A stretch of 64,000 nt of DNA from Actinomycetes bacterium (GCA_014190095.1 BJFW01000001.1:1-64000), one strand, 5' to 3'. Shown: positions 18,901 to 27,909, numbered from the stretch's first letter. A program made the numbers and translations. Notes: a model not told the origin generated them from the letters alone.

Positions 18901-19081
18901 TATCAACGTGGTGTGTTCAGTTGGGTGCTGGGCTCGTTATCGCAAAGTTGCGCGAGGTGCTGGTGCGCTGCTTGTTCGCGGCAGATTAGAAGTTGGCGAT
19001 GGCGGTGTGATCAACGTTGTTGCCGAACATATTGCGCCACTACATGTTGCGGCGAAAGTGGCGGCGCGTAACTTTCGTTAG
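15938..19081 (+). CDS. dnaE2: error-prone DNA polymerase III alpha subunit DnaE2
   Basis: PHP-like N-terminus (ELHCRSNFSFLQGASHPEQLVEQA), GRGSAANSAVCYSL, PDIDIDIESGRREEVIQYVYQRHGR, OB-fold C-terminus. Confidence 0.97.
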   Translation: MGKVPYSELHCRSNFSFLQGASHPEQLVEQAVALELQSLALTDRNGLYGIVRFAQTARALGLPTVFGAELQCTVGEAVGDIVVIARNPRGYAHLSSAISAGQLAGSKEQPVFGIEQLAEFSVGDWWVLTGGRSGVAARVLHSHGPAMAERHVQQLISAFGRHSVVMEMWDHGDPLDSVRNDEFARIAYRNNIGCVASNDVLYATPAQHKLATAVAAVRERSSLDDIDPRLPPAATAYLRSGAEQERRFARYPGVVQHAAELGASAAFDLRLVAPQLPLFPCPEGLDEISYLRKLAEAGATRRYGIRPSDSREDLSLRARAWRVIDHELEMIETLGFAGYFLVVWDIVQFCARSNIYCQGRGSAANSAVCYSLDITKADAVSLGLLFERFLSPERDGPPDIDIDIESGRREEVIQYVYQRHGRHHAAQVANVITYRAKSAVRDMARALGFAPGQQDAWSKQVDAWGAIGVTVNGGDHNIPTQVLQLAEQVQDAPRHLGIHSGGMVMCDRPVTEVCPVEWGRMEGRSVLQWDKDDCAAAGLVKFDLLGLGMLSALHNAVDFIAQFRGVHVDLATIPQEDEVYAMLCRADTVGVFQIESRAQMATLPRLKPRRFYDLVVEVALIRPGPIQGGSVHPYIRRRNGQEPVTYLHPLLENSLGKTLGVPLFQEQLMQMAIDIAGFSPGEADQLRQAMGSKRSKLRMQQLSDRFYAGMAERGIRGDVADQIFTKMAAFASYGFPESHSVSFAYLVYASAWIKLHEPAAFYASLLNAQPMGFWSPHSLVQDAKRHGVVVNSPDINASCAGATLEHNAKSTGGLALRMGINSVRGMSDVVAQAIADNRPYTSMEDVVRKVPQLHIAQLEALATAGVFNESFGQQRRDALWSAGAVIQSRPGTLDGVTTGVEAPYLPGMQPMEEAIADLWATGVSTSGHPTEFLRVELERMGVATAIQLPQRGARGDEKVLVAGTVTHRQRPMTAQGITFINLEDETGHINVVCSVGCWARYRKVARGAGALLVRGRLEVGDGGVINVVAEHIAPLHVAAKVAARNFR

Positions 19082-19378
19082 TTATTCCGAAGGGCGTTCG
19101 TTCAGCCCATCGTTAAACATGCGATACGTCTCGTAAATGTCTTTGCACTTATCGCACAACGGCAATTGCTTCGGGTCGCGTGAAGGTACCCACACGTGGC
19201 CGCACAGAGCCTCAAGTGGTGTTCCGTAAATACGGGCCTCGAGCACTTTGGATGCAGCATCTTCACCGGGTTCGGTTTTCACAATGTGAGCCATACTCGG
19301 TTCGCCAGTTTCAAGCACTTCCTCGGTAATGGGCTTAGTGGTTGCGGGCCTGGTCTGAAGAGGCATGGGCGTACTCAC
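19082..19378 (-). CDS. DUF3039-like protein
   Basis: ARIYGTPLEALCGHVWVPSRDPKQLPLCDKCKDIYE; GTG start preceded by TAGTGT-N7. Confidence 0.8.
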   Translation of the reverse strand: MSTPMPLQTRPATTKPITEEVLETGEPSMAHIVKTEPGEDAASKVLEARIYGTPLEALCGHVWVPSRDPKQLPLCDKCKDIYETYRMFNDGLNERPSE

Positions 19379-19396
19379 AGTTCATACACTAGAGCC
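19379..19396. promoter_or_regulatory. 18-bp divergent promoter region with overlapping opposite-strand -10 elements
   Basis: + strand TACACT (19385-19390)-N6-ATG; - strand TAGTGT (19391-19386)-N7-GTG. Confidence 0.6.
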
Positions 19397-19612
19397 ATGC
19401 CTACCTATGAGTTCCGTTGCAAGAGTTGTGACTCAGTGTTTGAAGAGCGCCGATCAATGTCGGAAGCCGACATGCCTGCAACATGCCCTGAAGGTCACGG
19501 CAATGCAGTTCGGTTGCTCAGTGTGTTTGCGTCCGTTGGTGGCGCATCGGCACCACAAAAAGCAGCACCACGCCCAGCCGGTGGCTGCGGCTCGGGCTGT
19601 GGTTGCCACTGA
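19397..19612 (+). CDS. FmdB-family zinc ribbon protein
   Basis: MPTYEFRCKSCDSVFEERRSMSEAD...; Cys-rich C-terminus GGCGSGCGCH. Confidence 0.9.
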   Translation: MPTYEFRCKSCDSVFEERRSMSEADMPATCPEGHGNAVRLLSVFASVGGASAPQKAAPRPAGGCGSGCGCH

Positions 19613-19618
19613 ATTTGA

Positions 19619-20020
19619 TTACTGCTGCACAAATCTGACAGCACCTCTGCTGATCACGATCCATTCGCGCATGGTGATGCCCGCATTCGTAAATTGTTGA
19701 CGCATGAAATTGAACTGAATTTGATCATCTGCTTTCCAAAATTCGCGGGGGCGAACACTTGCAATCACGACCGATGAAGCAATTGCAGTAGTGCTGCACA
19801 AGCCAATGAGTTGATGAATGAGGGAAGCAGGAGTTGATGATTCGTCAAATGACAGCAACCCGATACCGCGTTGTTCATCATCCATGAGTATGGCGATCAC
19901 CTCGTTGCACAACGGTCTTCGAATGGCGAGCGATAAAACAGCAAGCATGTCTTGCGAAGAGATGATGGGGTCGAGATGAGCTCGGGGGAGCGAAAGTGGT
20001 GCACTGATGAGATTCAGCAC
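19619..20020 (-). CDS. hypothetical protein (133 aa)
   Basis: GTG start at 20020 preceded by GGAGG SD; ORF track start 20128 lies inside the rhomboid gene and is probably too long. Confidence 0.65.
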   Translation of the reverse strand: MLNLISAPLSLPRAHLDPIISSQDMLAVLSLAIRRPLCNEVIAILMDDEQRGIGLLSFDESSTPASLIHQLIGLCSTTAIASSVVIASVRPREFWKADDQIQFNFMRQQFTNAGITMREWIVISRGAVRFVQQ

Positions 20021-20084
20021 AGTTCCTCCAGTATCTGGCGCGAATAAATCGCAGATGAATAACGATGAGAGAAGTGCAGTGAAC

Positions 20085-20831
20085 TTATAGCGAGGGTGTA
20101 ACAGCAATGGCAGCTGCCACAACACCAATTGCTATTGGCATGACAAATTCGGTCCACCGAGGAAGACGCCATTGGGCAGGAGCCAAAACAAACACTCCAC
20201 ACGCTGCACCGGCAAGTGCGCCACCAAAGTGTCCGCCTACTGAAATGTTGGGGATAGCAAGTGTGAGACCAATGTTGATGACAAAAGTGAGACCGAGACC
20301 GGTTTGCATCGGGTTCACTCCACGCTGACGCATGCCAACAATCGCTGCAGCCATCATGCCAAACACTGCTCCCGATGCGCCGCCGGTTAACGCATTTGGG
20401 CTCAAGATGAGCGCGCCCGCAGCACCACCAAACAAGGAAGCAAAATAGACGAGCGTAAATTTCACAGAACCAAGCGCTGGTTCGAGCATTCTGCTCAATT
20501 GATAGAGCAAAAACATGTTCATGCCAACGTGCAGAACTCCAAAATGTAAAAAACCACTGGAGATCAGGCGGTACCACTCACCAGAATCAAGAAACTCTCT
20601 AGCAAGTCCCATGTCGAATTGGTACTGAGAAATTCCATTAAACGTTCCTGGACGCATTGCATCAGAGATGTATCCCCACACGAACAGACCAAGGTTCACG
20701 GCGATGATTGCATTCGATGCCGTGTATGGGTTGAGATTTTTGCGTTGCGCGGAAAACCGCACTCGCTGTTGGCCCGAATACCGCACTCGATTTTGTGGCG
20801 GAGGTGGAACTTGTGGCGGGGGGAAGTTCAC
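20085..20831 (-). CDS. rhomboid family intramembrane serine protease
   Basis: GGASGAVFGMMAAA and GGHFGGALAGAACG catalytic segments. Confidence 0.93.
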   Translation of the reverse strand: MNFPPPQVPPPPQNRVRYSGQQRVRFSAQRKNLNPYTASNAIIAVNLGLFVWGYISDAMRPGTFNGISQYQFDMGLAREFLDSGEWYRLISSGFLHFGVLHVGMNMFLLYQLSRMLEPALGSVKFTLVYFASLFGGAAGALILSPNALTGGASGAVFGMMAAAIVGMRQRGVNPMQTGLGLTFVINIGLTLAIPNISVGGHFGGALAGAACGVFVLAPAQWRLPRWTEFVMPIAIGVVAAAIAVTPSL

Positions 20832-20835
20832 AGAT

Positions 20836-21810
20836 TCAGTTCGGATCTTTTTCGGCGAGCTCGCGATTGGCTAAATACCAATCAACAGTGCGACGCAAAC
20901 CGTCCTCAAATTCGGTGTGTGCATGCCAACCGAGTTCACGCTCGGCGCGGCTCGCGTCTACTCGTCTGCGTGGCTGTCCATCAGGTCGTGATGAGTCCCA
21001 GACGAGTTCACCATCAAAGCCCACAATGCGAGCAATCGTCTCAGCGGTTTCGCGGATTGTTACTTCGCGATTGTTGCCAAGGTTGAGAGGTTCGGCACTT
21101 GTTCGCAACTCTGCAGCCAGCACAATCGCCTCTGCCGCATCGTCGGCAAACAAATAATCGCGGCTGGCAACGCCAGTTCCCCACACGCTGATCTTGTCTG
21201 CACCTTGTTCTTTGGCTTCAACACACTTCTTGATGAGAGCAGGAATGACGTGCGAAACAGATTCGTGGAATTTGTCGCCAGGACCGTACAAGTTCGTTGG
21301 AATGACAAAAGCAAAATGTTGTCCGTACTGTGCCTCGTTCACTTGAGCATGAATGAGCATTGCTTTTTTGGCAATACCGTACGGTGCGTTTGTCTCCTCT
21401 GGGTAACCATCCCAAATCGATTCTTCGCGGAAAGGAACTGGAGTGAATTTGGGATACGAGCACACCGTGCCAAGCAAAACAGTTTTCTCGACACCAACTG
21501 CTCGGGCGGCTTCGATGGTGTGTGTGCCCATCATGAGATTGTCAAGGTACAACTGCGCTGGGGCTATTTGGTTGTAGCCAATTCCGCCAACGCGAGCAGC
21601 TAGGTGAATGACATGACTAGGCGAGTGCTGGCGAAACAATTGCTCGGCAACTCCAACCTGAGTGAGATCGGCTTCCTTCTGACGTGGCGCAATAACCGTT
21701 GCACCAAAACTGCGCAACCTGGCCACCACTTTTGAACCAAGAAATCCGTTTCCGCCAGTTACCACGACCGTGCGATCTGCCCAGTACGCAAGCGTTACGG
21801 GTGAAGTCAT
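20836..21810 (-). CDS. GDP-L-fucose synthase
   Basis: VVVTGGNGFLGSKVVARLRSFG, HLAARVGGIGYN, GTVCSYPKFTPVPFREESIWDGYPEETNAPYGIAKK; start at ATG 21810 with TATCGT-N7. Confidence 0.94.
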   Translation of the reverse strand: MTSPVTLAYWADRTVVVTGGNGFLGSKVVARLRSFGATVIAPRQKEADLTQVGVAEQLFRQHSPSHVIHLAARVGGIGYNQIAPAQLYLDNLMMGTHTIEAARAVGVEKTVLLGTVCSYPKFTPVPFREESIWDGYPEETNAPYGIAKKAMLIHAQVNEAQYGQHFAFVIPTNLYGPGDKFHESVSHVIPALIKKCVEAKEQGADKISVWGTGVASRDYLFADDAAEAIVLAAELRTSAEPLNLGNNREVTIRETAETIARIVGFDGELVWDSSRPDGQPRRRVDASRAERELGWHAHTEFEDGLRRTVDWYLANRELAEKDPN

Positions 21811-21836
21811 GTCAACAACGATACCGAGTTGGCACA

Positions 21837-22919
21837 ATGGAAGGCGTGCGGGTCGCCTACACACTTGAGCAGTGCTGGCACCGCGTGCCTGGAGGCACGG
21901 CTGTGTCGGCAATTGAGGTTGCACGGGCGATGCCGATGGTGCGTGCTGACGTTGAGCTGTTGGGTGTCTCTGGCAGACATGGTGAGGATTCTGCCGTCAC
22001 GTTTGATATCTCTATTGACGTAGCTGGACTACCCATTTCTGGTCCATTGCTCTATGAAGCTTCGCTTCGGTTGCGCCAACCTCGAGTGGAGCGTGTCTTG
22101 AGCGACATTGATCTGTTGCACAACACCAGCATCATTCCGTTTGCGACGTCTGGAAAAATGGTGTCGACCGTTCACGATCTGGCATTCCTGCATCATCCTG
22201 ATTTTTTCACGCGTCGCGGGAATGCGGTGTTCGCGCGTAGTTTGAAAGTGTTGAAGAAACGTGCCGACATGCTGTTGTGCAGTTCAACTTCAACGGTGAA
22301 TGATTGCTTAGAGATTGGTTTCACGTCTGACAGATTGCGACTAATTCCCCTGGGTGTACGCGCTGAGCGTGCAAGTGCCGAGCACATCGCGCAAGTTCGC
22401 AAAACTTTCAACTTGCCAAGTGAATTCATTTTGTTCGTTGGCACGCTTGAGCCTCGAAAGAATTTGGCGAAGTTGGTTGAAGCACTGAGTGGGCAAGTTG
22501 ACTTGCCTCCTCTTGTTGTGGCTGGTGCACAGGGTTGGGGTGACGTTTCCGTTATAGCGAGTGACAGCGTGAAATTCTTGGGTCACGTTGAAGAGCGGTT
22601 CCTCAGTGGCCTGTATGCAGCGGCCAGTGTGATGGCATATCCGTCGCTCTGGGAAGGTTTTGGATTGCCGGTGCTTGAGGCAATGGCGCAAGGGACCCCC
22701 GTGGTGACGAGTGAATTGATTTCCACAGAAGAAGTTGCTGGCGGAGCGGCCGTACTTGTTGACCCGCGTAGCGCTGAGAGTATTCAGCATGGCATTCGCA
22801 CCGCGCTTGCAGATCGCGCAAATCTTTCTCAACGAGGACTCGAGCGTGCGGCGTACGCAACCTGGATTAAGACCGCGCATTTAACTGCCGCCGCCTACGA
22901 CGAGGTGATTGCACAATGA
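21837..22919 (+). CDS. family 1/4-type glycosyltransferase
   Basis: FILFVGTLEPRKNLAKLVEAL, YPSLWEGFGLPVLEAMAQGTPVVTS. Confidence 0.9.
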   Translation: MEGVRVAYTLEQCWHRVPGGTAVSAIEVARAMPMVRADVELLGVSGRHGEDSAVTFDISIDVAGLPISGPLLYEASLRLRQPRVERVLSDIDLLHNTSIIPFATSGKMVSTVHDLAFLHHPDFFTRRGNAVFARSLKVLKKRADMLLCSSTSTVNDCLEIGFTSDRLRLIPLGVRAERASAEHIAQVRKTFNLPSEFILFVGTLEPRKNLAKLVEALSGQVDLPPLVVAGAQGWGDVSVIASDSVKFLGHVEERFLSGLYAAASVMAYPSLWEGFGLPVLEAMAQGTPVVTSELISTEEVAGGAAVLVDPRSAESIQHGIRTALADRANLSQRGLERAAYATWIKTAHLTAAAYDEVIAQ

Positions 22920-24046
22920 GCATGAAGCGTCACAACATTGCAGTGAACATGTTGTGGTGTGTGCCTGGTGCTGTTGGCGGTAGCGAGGAGTACTTCAATC
23001 GCCAATTGCGTGGCCTTGTTGAAATTGAAGCCCCCTTTGACGTCACGGTGTATGCGCCAAAAGGTTTTTCACGGGCGCATAGCGAACTTGCTTCAATGAT
23101 GAATGTTATTGAAGCACCTTCGCATTGCACCAGCCGAGAGTTGCGCGTGTTGCTGGAAAACACATGGCTTGTTTCGCAAGCAAAGTCTGCAGACATTGTT
23201 CATCATGGTGGTGGAACCATTCCAAACCGTGGAAACTCAACAACGCTGCTGACTATTCATGATGTTCAGTATCTTTCGTACCCCGAATATTTCAGTGCAG
23301 TGAAGTTGCGTTACTTAAAGAACAGAGTTCCTTCGGCAATTCGCCGCGCAACGGTGATCGCAACCCCAAGCAATTACGTTCGGGAGAGCATTGAGCAGCA
23401 TTTCGGTGTTGAGCGTGCTCGAACCGCAGTAGTTCGCCACGGTCTCGAGCCTGCAATTGGTGCAGATAAGACGCCTGAGCACGAGTTGCGGGCGAGGTTC
23501 AATCTTGGAAATTCCCGTGTGCTACTTATTCCCGCAATTACACATCCGCACAAGAATCACGAGTTTCTCTTGCGATTGCTAGCAAATGAATGGCGAAATG
23601 AGAATGTGAAGTTGGTGATGGTGGGTGGCAACGGTCTAGCCGAGTCGCAGATTCAATCGCTGATTGTCGAATTGGGCGTCGCGAACAAAGTGGTTCGGTC
23701 GGGGCGGGTTCAAGCGGCAGATCGAGACGGTCTTATTGCGTTGGCCGAAGCTCTGGTATTCCCAAGTCAGTACGAAGGTTTTGGTGCACCAGTACTTGAG
23801 GCGATGGCGCTAGGTACTCCGGTAATTTCCAGTGATTGTGCCTCGCTGCCTGAGGTAGTAGGCGATGGTGGTCTGGTGCTTCCTCTTAACTCTGAAGCGT
23901 GGGCAGGAGCACTTGACGTCATTCGTGCACAACGATCAACTCTCGTTCAGAGTGGGCTACGACGCGCTGAGGATTTCACCTCAGCAAAGTCGGCACAAGA
24001 CTTAGTGATTGCGTATGAAAAAACACTTGCGGCGGTTTCGCGTTGA
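22916..24046 (+). CDS. family 1/4-type glycosyltransferase
   Basis: FPSQYEGFGAPVLEAMALGTPVISSDCASLPEVVGDGG; ATGA overlap with upstream gene. Confidence 0.9.
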   Translation: MSMKRHNIAVNMLWCVPGAVGGSEEYFNRQLRGLVEIEAPFDVTVYAPKGFSRAHSELASMMNVIEAPSHCTSRELRVLLENTWLVSQAKSADIVHHGGGTIPNRGNSTTLLTIHDVQYLSYPEYFSAVKLRYLKNRVPSAIRRATVIATPSNYVRESIEQHFGVERARTAVVRHGLEPAIGADKTPEHELRARFNLGNSRVLLIPAITHPHKNHEFLLRLLANEWRNENVKLVMVGGNGLAESQIQSLIVELGVANKVVRSGRVQAADRDGLIALAEALVFPSQYEGFGAPVLEAMALGTPVISSDCASLPEVVGDGGLVLPLNSEAWAGALDVIRAQRSTLVQSGLRRAEDFTSAKSAQDLVIAYEKTLAAVSR

Positions 24047-25284
24047 GCAGTAAGAAACTCCGACTCGTGGTGTTGTGTCCTCACTTTGCACCAGACCTTG
24101 CCCCAACTGGCGTTGTGATGACACGAATTGTCAGCGAACTTGCTGCACGTGGTCATGAACTGCACGTGGTCACATCGTTGCCGTGGTACCGCAATCATGC
24201 AATTGAATCAGGATGGGGTGGCAGGTTGTGGCGCACAGAAAAAACGGAGTGGGGTTCAGTTATTCGGATTCATCCATTCCCAGGGAAATCGAAATCAAAC
24301 TTGTTGCGTCGTGCGCTGGGTTTCATTGCATTCAGTTATGCGGTAGGAATTCGCAGTGTGCACGCAGATGGTCTTCCGTTCAAAGTGGATGGAGTTTTGG
24401 CCATGTCGCCGCCACTCACACTTGGACTAACGGGCTGGTTTACCAAAATCATTCGTCGCGCACCCTTGGTATTCAATATTCAAGATGTGTTCCCTGATGC
24501 CGCGATTCAGACAGGTGCTATTTCAAACAAAAAGATCATTGCTGCAGCAAAATGGCTAGAGCGAATGAGCTATCAACGTTCAGATGCAGTAGTTCTGCTT
24601 TCGCAAGACTTACGCACCAATATTACTAGCAAGCTTGACAAGAAGTTTCATCAACGCCTGCATGTCATTCCAAACTTTGTTGACACAAATGCGATTACTC
24701 CACAGGACAGAATGACTGCATATCGGAGTGAACTTGGAATTGGTAATCAATTAGTCGTGATGTATGCGGGAAATGTGGGTTTCTCGCAGTCACTGAATTT
24801 GGTTGTCGATGCTGCTGCAAGGTTTCCAGACATTGCATTTGTTATTAACGGCGATGGTGCAGCACGGAAGAAACTCGAAGAAGACTGCGCGCAACTCACC
24901 AATGTGTTCTTTGGCGATTATCAACCGATTGAGCGATTGAGCGAGGTGCTGGCAACGGGAGATATTCATCTTGTGCCATTGCGGGCCGGACTTGCATCAG
25001 TCAGCGTTCCCTCAAAGTCGTATTCGATTCTTGCTGCAGGGCGGCCAATGCTTGCAGCCATCGATCCAGGCACTGAAATTCCCAATATGTTGCAACAGTC
25101 TGGGGCAGGTGTGGCGGTTGAGCCAGATAACAGCACGGCATTCATTGAGGTCCTCGGCCAATTGGTTAGCAGGCGTGAACAACTTTACGAAATGGGCTCT
25201 CGCGGTCGAAAATGGGTGGAAACCCATGCATCGCCTGCATCGGTTGCTGCTCAGTACGAGGCATTATTCCTCGCTAACCGATAA
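24043..25284 (+). CDS. glycosyltransferase (WbuB/WcaI-like)
   Basis: HFAPDLAPTGVVMTRIVSELAARGHELHVVTSLPWY; VMYAGNVGFSQSLNLVVDAA; TTGA start/stop overlap. Confidence 0.88.
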   Translation: MSSKKLRLVVLCPHFAPDLAPTGVVMTRIVSELAARGHELHVVTSLPWYRNHAIESGWGGRLWRTEKTEWGSVIRIHPFPGKSKSNLLRRALGFIAFSYAVGIRSVHADGLPFKVDGVLAMSPPLTLGLTGWFTKIIRRAPLVFNIQDVFPDAAIQTGAISNKKIIAAAKWLERMSYQRSDAVVLLSQDLRTNITSKLDKKFHQRLHVIPNFVDTNAITPQDRMTAYRSELGIGNQLVVMYAGNVGFSQSLNLVVDAAARFPDIAFVINGDGAARKKLEEDCAQLTNVFFGDYQPIERLSEVLATGDIHLVPLRAGLASVSVPSKSYSILAAGRPMLAAIDPGTEIPNMLQQSGAGVAVEPDNSTAFIEVLGQLVSRREQLYEMGSRGRKWVETHASPASVAAQYEALFLANR

Positions 25285-25296
25285 CCTCTAGTCCTC

Positions 25297-25959
25297 GTGG
25301 CACGCACATCATCAGCAAAGAAAATCGCCCGTCTTGCAGAAAAGGGCAAAGGCAAAAAGGTCCGCTTTCAGGGTGGGTCAGTTTTCCCAACCATCGTTCT
25401 CTCCGTACTCATCCTTGGCGCAGTCCTTATTGCGTATGCGCGGCAGAGTGGAACCGTAGTTGATGCGTCGGTGACTGCTGAGCAGAAGTTCGCAACCGCG
25501 TTTGCATTCTTTAATTGTGATGCGCTTGCAACGGACTTGGAGCAGCCAGATTCGGCGACGCTGAGTCCAACCGACAAATTTGCAGCTGTGACGACAGAGG
25601 AACCAGCGGCAATCATTGGCGACGGCATTGTTGGCTGGATGCCACAAGTGCTTGCAGGTCAGCGCAAAGCAAAACTTGAAACCATTTTTGGTCTGTATGG
25701 AATGACAGTCGCTGATGACTCGATCACACTCAAAGATGGAACGAAGATTTCAGAAACCGATACGCAGTGCGCAGACAAAGACGCAAAAATCAGTGTCTAT
25801 GTTTGGGAAAGCGGATCTGCAGAATCAAAGTTGTCAATCGCCAGTTTCGGTGGAGTTAAGATTGATGACCAAATGACTGTGGTGTTGGCATTCGCACCAG
25901 ACGGAACGGACGTGCCGCGACCTGCTGTCGCAGATTCCCTCGCGGACTATCAGGGATAG
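25297..25959 (+). CDS. hypothetical single-pass membrane protein
   Basis: Basic N-terminus followed by one TM helix (FPTIVLSVLILGAVLIAYA) and acidic extracellular-like domain. Confidence 0.75.
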   Translation: MARTSSAKKIARLAEKGKGKKVRFQGGSVFPTIVLSVLILGAVLIAYARQSGTVVDASVTAEQKFATAFAFFNCDALATDLEQPDSATLSPTDKFAAVTTEEPAAIIGDGIVGWMPQVLAGQRKAKLETIFGLYGMTVADDSITLKDGTKISETDTQCADKDAKISVYVWESGSAESKLSIASFGGVKIDDQMTVVLAFAPDGTDVPRPAVADSLADYQG

Positions 25960-25969
25960 TTCACCCGCG

Positions 25970-26971
25970 ATGCACGCTGTCGTGCTCGTTGGAGGTTTTG
26001 GTACTCGGCTTCGGCCTTTGACGTACGCCATTCCAAAACCATTGTTGCCCGTTGCTCACGTGCCAATGATTCGCAGGCTCGTCAATCGGTTGGCTGAGGG
26101 TGGGGTGACCGATGTGGTGTTGGCGCTTGGCTTTAAGCCCGAACCGTTTTTTGCAGAGTTTCCCGACAATTTGTGTGGCAACGTTCGAATGTCGTATGCA
26201 GTTGAGTCAACTCCACTTGACACTGCTGGTGCAATCGGTTTTGCTGCGCGAACAGCAGGAGTTTCTGGAACATTCATTGTTGCCAATGGTGATGTCATGA
26301 CAGACCTGAACGTTGCAGATTTAGTCGCATTTCATCGTCGTAGTGGCGCAAAAGCCACGATCTCGCTGACGCCAGTAGACGATCCATCGCAATTTGGCAT
26401 TGTTGAAACCGATGTAGACGGGCGAGTTCTGCGGTTTGTTGAAAAGCCTCAGCCTGGAGAAACAACGAGTCACTTTGCAAGTGCGGGAACATATGTCATG
26501 GAGGAGTCAACTCTTGCGCTCATGCCTGGAAATGAAAAGTTGTCCATTGAACGTGTCACATTCCCGCAACTAGTAGCAGAAGGAAACCTTTTTGCGATGG
26601 CTACACATGATTACTGGATTGATGCGGGTAGGCCAGATACTTATGTGCAAGCAAATTGCGATTTTGCTGCACAGTTGAGTAATGCGGCTGATGCAGCGGT
26701 GCACGCTGATGCATCAATTGCTAGCACTGCAATAGTACGTGATGCCGTAGTTTCTGCACGTTCAACCATTGGCGAGCATGCACATGTCAGTAATTCGGTG
26801 TTGCTCGACGGTGCGGTAATTGGCAACGGAGCAGTTGTCAAACGATCGATTGTGATGGGCAGTGTTGGCAATGATGCTCACATTGAGGACTGCATTGTTG
26901 GCCCAACTGGTGTTGTCCAGTCGGGCGAAGTTTCAACTGGTGGCCGCTTCCCAGAAGGTGAGAATTCCTAG
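25970..26971 (+). CDS. NDP-sugar (mannose-1-phosphate guanylyltransferase-like) pyrophosphorylase
   Basis: VLVGGFGTRLRPLTYAIPKPLLPVAHVPMI; C-terminal hexapeptide-like repeats. Confidence 0.92.
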   Translation: MHAVVLVGGFGTRLRPLTYAIPKPLLPVAHVPMIRRLVNRLAEGGVTDVVLALGFKPEPFFAEFPDNLCGNVRMSYAVESTPLDTAGAIGFAARTAGVSGTFIVANGDVMTDLNVADLVAFHRRSGAKATISLTPVDDPSQFGIVETDVDGRVLRFVEKPQPGETTSHFASAGTYVMEESTLALMPGNEKLSIERVTFPQLVAEGNLFAMATHDYWIDAGRPDTYVQANCDFAAQLSNAADAAVHADASIASTAIVRDAVVSARSTIGEHAHVSNSVLLDGAVIGNGAVVKRSIVMGSVGNDAHIEDCIVGPTGVVQSGEVSTGGRFPEGENS

Positions 26972-26973
26972 TC

Positions 26974-27906
26974 ATGTCAGCCTCCTCCTCATCGGTGATG
27001 GTGTGTGGTGGAGCAGGTTTTGTTGGATCTCATCTCGTTGAACGATTACTCGCCGATGGTCACGCCGTTGAAGTAGTTGATGACTTGTCCACTGGTTCGC
27101 TCGCCAATCTCGGAGATGCTCGAGCGATGGGTAGTCAACTCCGGTTTCATCATCTTGATGTCACCAGTCTTGAGTTTGCAGAACTCGTCGGGCTGCGCAG
27201 ACCGGATGTGTTGTATCACTTTGCGCTTCTTGCACCTCATGCTTCAGAAAATTCGGCTGTGATGCGGGCAGTTCCTATGTTGCTTTCGGTTTTGGAAGCC
27301 GCACGCAATCATGGAGTGAAGAAGGTAATTGTGAGTATTGCTGCTGGATTGATATATGGCGAAGTGAATGCCAAGCATCTTCCTGTGAAAGAAGGAAGAA
27401 AAAATGATGCAATTGGCGTACCACACGTAATGGCGCAGACGTTGATTGATTTGCTGGGTGTGTACAGGGAAAAACACGGAATTGAATTCACGGTTTTGGC
27501 AACCACCAATGTCTATGGGTTGCGTCAGCGTGCAGAGGATGGGGTAGTTGCGGCTTTTGCGGCGGCCATATTGAGAGGCGAGGACGCACAGATTTTTGGC
27601 AATGGCAAGCAAACGAGAGATTTTGTTTATGTCGATGACGTGGTGGACGCGTTGGTGCGCGCGCAAAATCGTGGAGATGGCTTACTTATCAATATCGGAA
27701 CCGGAGTGCAAACATCCATTGAGGAGTTATTCAAACAACTTGCTGCTGGTACCACGGTGAAGGCTCGAAAGATTTCCGCGCGTCCTGCGGACTTGCAACG
27801 CACCGCTGTTTCGAATGTTCGCGCAAAAATTCAACTTGGTTGGACTCCGTGGACGACGCTGCACGATGGTCTTGGCGTCATTCGCCAACATTTCAAACAG
27901 CAATAG
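26974..27906 (+). CDS. NAD-dependent epimerase/dehydratase
   Basis: CGGAGFVGSHLVERLLADGHAVEVVDDLSTG. Confidence 0.9.
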   Translation: MSASSSSVMVCGGAGFVGSHLVERLLADGHAVEVVDDLSTGSLANLGDARAMGSQLRFHHLDVTSLEFAELVGLRRPDVLYHFALLAPHASENSAVMRAVPMLLSVLEAARNHGVKKVIVSIAAGLIYGEVNAKHLPVKEGRKNDAIGVPHVMAQTLIDLLGVYREKHGIEFTVLATTNVYGLRQRAEDGVVAAFAAAILRGEDAQIFGNGKQTRDFVYVDDVVDALVRAQNRGDGLLINIGTGVQTSIEELFKQLAAGTTVKARKISARPADLQRTAVSNVRAKIQLGWTPWTTLHDGLGVIRQHFKQQ

Positions 27907-27909
27907 CCG

